Both the position numbers and the translations under genes were made by a program. Of a DNA stretch of 7,951 nt, positions 5,741 to 7,951 are shown in pieces. Under the pieces are notes generated by a model. That model saw only the letters and a program-made list of their open reading frames with translations. It searched no databases and was not told where the DNA came from. Positions within the stretch are counted from its first letter, which is position 1. The number at the start of each line of letters is the position of its first letter. Source of the DNA: an uncultured Clostridia bacterium (GTDB taxonomy: Bacteria > Bacillota > Clostridia > Oscillospirales > Ruminococcaceae); NCBI GenBank assembly GCA_945947715.1, contig CAMEYZ010000096.1, positions 1-7,951 on the forward strand, given 5' to 3'.

Positions 5741-5874
5741 TCGCTTTTGCAAAAAAAATTGCGATTTGTATAAATGCACAAATATATTATCATTTATTAT
5801 ACTATTTTGCACATTATTGTCGAAATCAGCTGCACAATCAACGCCGCACCGCTTACGATACGGCGTCTGTCAGG
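5741..5874. other. Spacer between tRNA promoter and spoIIID
   Basis: No gene is seen. ACGCCG (5841-5846) and CGGCGT (5861-5866) form a short GC hairpin 9 nt past the spoIIID stop but without a U tract. A weak ATTTGT/ACAAAT hairpin (5764-5783) precedes an 8-T run on the minus strand (5752-5759). Either could be a poor terminator for spoIIID; neither is convincing. Confidence 0.35.
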
Positions 5875-6156
5875 TCACTTTGCCGCTTTGTGCGCCTTTT
5901 CCTCATATTTCTTTTTCGTTGCCATTCCTCCGCGGATATGGCGCTCCTGCTTGTTTATTTCAAGGATCTCCTTCACTGCGGGGTACAGTGACGGACTGAC
6001 AACAGGCAGCTTCTCCGTCAGATCCTTATGTACCGTTGACTTGCTTATCCCGAACTCCTTCGCGGCAGCGCGGACAGTGGACCTATGCTCGACTATATAT
6101 TCCCCTAAAATTACAGACCTTTCCTTTACATCTGCATTGAAGCGGCACAACGACAA
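5875..6156 (-). CDS. spoIIID: Sporulation mother-cell regulator SpoIIID
   Basis: SpoIIID is a small DNA-binding protein that acts in the mother cell during sporulation, activating and repressing SigE-dependent genes before SigK takes over. The product matches the family closely: VKERSVILGEYIVEHR, the helix-turn-helix TVRAAAKEFGISKSTVHKDL, then VKEIL and the conserved RHIRGGMATKKKYE near the basic C-terminus. Length is about 93 residues, as usual. The start is uncertain: no in-frame ATG or GTG exists, only TTG at 6165, 6156 and 6150. I chose 6156 because GGAG (6166-6169) is then 9 nt upstream; 6165 would touch the SD. Homology supports a start close to 6150. A SigE-like promoter and a perfect inverted repeat lie upstream. 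It suggests the organism descends from, or still is, a spore former. Confidence 0.93.
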   Translation of the reverse strand: MSLCRFNADVKERSVILGEYIVEHRSTVRAAAKEFGISKSTVHKDLTEKLPVVSPSLYPAVKEILEINKQERHIRGGMATKKKYEEKAHKAAK

Positions 6157-6170
6157 AACTATCAACTCCG

Positions 6171-6195
6171 ATATAATGTATTTTGTACATTATAT
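6171..6195. promoter_or_regulatory. Perfect inverted repeat at the spoIIID promoter and start site
   Basis: ATATAATGTA (6171-6180) and TACATTATAT (6186-6195) are perfect 10-bp inverted arms around a 5-nt spacer. The repeat covers most of the predicted -10 box, the start point, and ends 2 nt before the spoIIID Shine-Dalgarno (6166-6169). It could be an operator or, if transcribed, an AU hairpin. Confidence 0.6.
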
Positions 6196-6218
6196 GCAAA
6201 GCTGGTGAATTATTATGT
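6189..6218 (-). promoter_or_regulatory. SigE-like promoter for spoIIID
   Basis: On the minus strand CATATAAT (6189-6196) resembles the SigE -10 (CATACAAT class). ACATAAT (6212-6218), 15 nt upstream, partly resembles the SigE -35 (KMATATT class). No sigma-A -35 lies at the right distance although TATAAT is contained. SigE control is what B. subtilis spoIIID shows; the match here is moderate. Confidence 0.45.
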
Positions 6219-6230
6219 GTACGCCGCCTA

Positions 6231-6998
6231 TCAGCTTTCCTTCTGTTTTTCCTGTTCCCTGACTTCAAGCAGTCCTGTGATGATATTCTTTCCGTTGCTG
6301 AGCAGAATAAAGAACACTGCAGAAAATACTCCGAAAAATATCCCCCATACAGGGTGACAAGCAGCCACAAGGATACATACCCCCAGTATTATCCCCGCGG
6401 CCTGTCCGATAATGGGGATATACGACAGCACCCACATTGCCGTGCATATCACAGAAGCGTGCTCCAGCTTCATCAGACTGCATATCCCAAGGACTGTCAC
6501 CGCTGCAATTGGCGCAGCAAAAAAGCTGTCAGTGAACATATCAAGGATAATTAAGCCTATCGCCTTTGCAGGTCCCACAGTCTCGGAATCAGGCTCATCT
6601 CTGACAGGGACGAACATTATTAGCGCCGCCGATACGATGAAGGCAGTTCCGCCGAATACAGCTATTCTGTCCGTGCTGTCAAAAAATCCGAGGATAGCCT
6701 CGTTCACAGCTTGAAGCTGCTCTGCCGCGCCAATTATCACATCGTGGACCACTGCGGCAAAGGACGACATGAAATCTGGGAGCATATTTATTGAAGCCTG
6801 TTTGTTCTCATTCAGGAAAAGCAGCAGCTCCTGATACTCTGCCGAGGCCGCGGAAAAGCGAGTTAACATGAAAATATCCGCCGCACTGAGCACCAAAACG
6901 GCAATTATCCCCGAAAGCCTGGTTTTCGGCGGGATATCCCTTGCCGCATAATATATGGTCACGGCGAACACTGCTCCTGCAATGATTTGTAATATCAT
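6231..6998 (-). CDS. Multi-pass membrane protein, distantly AI-2E exporter/PerM/YtvI-like
   Basis: This is a 255-residue integral membrane protein of unassigned function. Hydrophobic segments lie at about residues 1-18, 30-47, 113-131, 144-172, 180-212 and 215-234, with an amphipathic stretch between 52 and 108 and a short charged tail ending REQEKQKES. The C-terminal half, with APIAAVTVLGI (161-171), SYIPIIGQAAG (192-202) and a following WGIFFG, resembles the core of the AI-2E exporter family, where an IPxxG motif is typical. The family usually has about 350 residues, so this would be a short or divergent member. That assignment is tentative. The start at 6998 is supported by AAGGA (7006-7010) 7 nt upstream. 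It sits directly after the terminator of the upstream surface-protein gene and 75 nt before spoIIID on the same strand. No clear promoter of its own was found. Confidence 0.8.
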   Translation of the reverse strand: MILQIIAGAVFAVTIYYAARDIPPKTRLSGIIAVLVLSAADIFMLTRFSAASAEYQELLLFLNENKQASINMLPDFMSSFAAVVHDVIIGAAEQLQAVNEAILGFFDSTDRIAVFGGTAFIVSAALIMFVPVRDEPDSETVGPAKAIGLIILDMFTDSFFAAPIAAVTVLGICSLMKLEHASVICTAMWVLSYIPIIGQAAGIILGVCILVAACHPVWGIFFGVFSAVFFILLSNGKNIITGLLEVREQEKQKES

Positions 6999-7012
6999 AG
7001 TTATGTCCTTTC

Positions 7013-7047
7013 AAAAAAACGCCCCGAGGAATATCCTCAAGGCGTTT
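7013..7047 (-). terminator. Intrinsic terminator of the surface-protein gene
   Basis: On the minus strand AAACGCC pairs with GGCGTTT (7041-7047 with 7017-7023). A 2x2 internal loop follows, then GAGG/CCTC (7035-7038 with 7026-7029), closed by a 5-nt loop. The T tract runs through 7013-7019. It lies 25 nt past the stop of the gene at 7072-7836. Confidence 0.92.
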
Positions 7048-7071
7048 AATGCGTATTCGTTTATGCTTATA

Positions 7072-7836
7072 TTACTTGCTCTTCTTGGAAGCGACAGCTG
7101 CAGCAGCTGCAATAGCCATTACAGATACGATAGCAATAGAAGAAGCGTTTCCTGTTGCTGCGGGAGCAGTTACATCGTCGGAAGCAGGAGCGTCAGATGT
7201 TTCCTCAACAACCTCTTCTGCAGGCTCCTCAGCGGGTTCCTCAGCGGGTTCCTCAGCGGGTTCCTCAGCGGGTTCTTCAGCGGGTTCCTCAGCTGTTTCC
7301 TCAGCAGCACCCTCAACGGTGTACTCGCCGAAGCAGTAAGCCTTACCGTCAGCATCGCTTACGCGAACCATCTCAGCCTGAGCCTCACCGAGCTCATACT
7401 CAGCGGACTTAACGAGAACGTTGCAGTTGGAGAAGCAGAGACCGTCATCACCGAGGGCGGGGATAGCATCTGCAGAAAGAACGAACTCGATTGTTGTTGC
7501 ATCCTGAGGAACGCAGATCCATCCGTCTGTCTTTGCAACAGCTGTATCAGATGTGCAGAAGTCTGTCTGGGACTTCCAGCCGTTATCATAGTCGATAGGA
7601 TTTACGAGGAACTGATCTGCAAGACCATAGGGGTCCTGAGTCTCAACTGTAAGAACGATTCTTACGTCGCCGCCTACAGCCTCAAGGTCAGCCTTCTTGA
7701 TACCAGCGCCGCTGGAAGACCACTGGCCGGGGTTCTCAGCGTCGATCTCAACGGTTTCAGCGAAAGCGCCTACTGCGGAAATTGTCAGTGCCATTGCACC
7801 TGCTGCGATAGCAGCAATGATTTTTTTAATAGACAT
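7072..7836 (-). CDS. Secreted surface protein with EEPA repeats and sortase-like C-terminal tail
   Basis: This 254-residue protein is predicted to be exported. A signal peptide covers residues 1-26 (KKIIAAIAAGAMALTIS, cleavage after AFA). Residues 27-150 form a compact domain with GIKKADLEAVGGDVRIVLTVE and IEFVLSADAIPALGDDGLCF. This pattern resembles jelly-roll carbohydrate-binding-like domains of ruminococcal surface proteins, but the match is only by eye. Five Cys (94, 108, 134, 138, 168) may form disulfides. An acidic linker of EEPA repeats spans about 179-212. The tail has PAATGN (225-230), a hydrophobic stretch (232-249) and KKSK, the layout of a sortase anchor although LPXTG is not matched. 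GGAGG (7847-7851) is 10 nt before the ATG. The gene is monocistronic, with its own promoter and terminator. Function unknown; possibly wall-linked substrate binding. Confidence 0.85.
   Translation of the reverse strand: MSIKKIIAAIAAGAMALTISAVGAFAETVEIDAENPGQWSSSGAGIKKADLEAVGGDVRIVLTVETQDPYGLADQFLVNPIDYDNGWKSQTDFCTSDTAVAKTDGWICVPQDATTIEFVLSADAIPALGDDGLCFSNCNVLVKSAEYELGEAQAEMVRVSDADGKAYCFGEYTVEGAAEETAEEPAEEPAEEPAEEPAEEPAEEPAEEVVEETSDAPASDDVTAPAATGNASSIAIVSVMAIAAAAAVASKKSK
7223..7306 (-). repeat. Seven tandem 12-bp units encoding EEPA
   Basis: Seven consecutive 12-bp units of the form GGTTCCTCAGCG (plus strand) run from 7223 to 7306. The central ones are near identical, with one C-to-T change at 7271-7282, and the outer ones have diverged. 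In the protein they give the Glu-Glu-Pro-Ala linker. The 12-bp length preserves the frame when units are gained or lost. Confidence 0.9.
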
Positions 7837-7903
7837 AGTTAGTTTACCTCCAAAAATTTTATGTATGATATAATGCCGTTGATAAACAAATACGCATATT
7901 GCT

Positions 7904-7920
7904 TATCATGATACATGATA
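7904..7920. promoter_or_regulatory. Palindrome over the -10 box of the surface-protein promoter
   Basis: TATCATG-ATA-CATGATA is a perfect 7-3-7 inverted repeat that includes the -10 hexamer (7915-7920) and the expected start point. A dimeric regulator bound there would be expected to repress. The symmetry is direct; the regulator is unknown. Confidence 0.5.
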
Positions 7921-7943
7921 CCATATTTTAACCATTTTGTCAA
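7915..7943 (-). promoter_or_regulatory. Sigma-A promoter for the surface-protein gene
   Basis: On the minus strand TTGACA (7938-7943) and TATCAT (7915-7920) are separated by 17 nt. The start near 7908 would leave a leader of about 70 nt before the ATG at 7836. Confidence 0.85.
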
Positions 7944-7951
7944 TAGTTTTT

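Noticed and set aside
5841..5866. ACGCCG/CGGCGT hairpin after spoIIID as a terminator
   Set aside because: Only 6 bp with a large loop and no U tract on the minus strand; kept only as a note on the spacer.
7223..7306. Tandem units as a possible CRISPR array
   Set aside because: Units are 12 bp with no spacers and lie in frame inside a coding region.
6955..7842. 295-codon plus-strand frame over the surface-protein gene, with GFLS-type repeats
   Set aside because: It is the antisense shadow of the EEPA repeat gene, lacks a ribosome site and crosses the terminator of the minus-strand gene.
7865..7874. ATGATATAAT shared with the xre palindrome (4527-4536) as evidence for common regulation
   Set aside because: The 10-mer is AT-rich and contains a -10-like TATAAT, so chance and promoter composition explain it, and the second half-site is missing here.

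Overview
The window looks like a chromosomal segment of a Ruminococcus-like member of the Clostridia (Oscillospiraceae type). This is inferred from the gene content: a class B PBP, MinD and methylglyoxal synthase in the clostridial morphogenesis-cluster order, a PerR-type Fur protein, SpoIIID, and a surface protein with an acidic EEPA repeat and a degenerate sortase-like tail. Coding DNA is of moderate GC and intergenic DNA is very AT-rich, with several near-consensus sigma-A promoters. No species can be named from this alone.

Layout. Positions 1-3830 (+): the 3' part of a PBP2-type transpeptidase gene with a long acidic tail, then minD after its own promoter and a structured leader, then mgsA, closed by a strong bidirectional terminator. 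Positions 3853-4361 (-): a perR-type regulator, convergent with mgsA, with a consensus promoter. Positions 4508-5517 (+): a consensus promoter overlapped by a perfect palindrome drives a small XRE-type regulator, a 29-residue ORF and a decayed four-segment membrane-protein gene, ending in a bidirectional terminator. Positions 5571-5740 (-): tRNA-Leu(GAG) with a perfect promoter. Positions 5875-6218 (-): spoIIID behind a SigE-like promoter and a perfect 25-bp inverted repeat. Positions 6231-7010 (-): a polytopic membrane protein, distantly like the AI-2E exporter (PerM/YtvI) family. Positions 7013-7943 (-): a secreted repeat-bearing surface protein with its own promoter, palindromic operator-like site and terminator.

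How the genes may work together. The first block belongs to cell-wall growth and division-site placement. In many clostridia the order is mrdA-minC-minD-minE-rodA-mgsA. Here only mrdA, minD and mgsA remain, MinD appears to lack its membrane-targeting tail, and MgsA has Gly in place of the catalytic Asp. This suggests a remodelled cluster, possibly linked to a coccoid shape. The XRE cassette is a self-contained regulatory unit whose effector gene has decayed. SpoIIID indicates at least a retained mother-cell sporulation regulator.

There is no CRISPR array, insertion sequence, integrase or phage gene in the window, and I see no clear new multi-gene system. The points most worth checking are the MgsA active-site change, the reduced Min locus, the possible pseudoknot upstream of minD, and the palindromes at three promoters.
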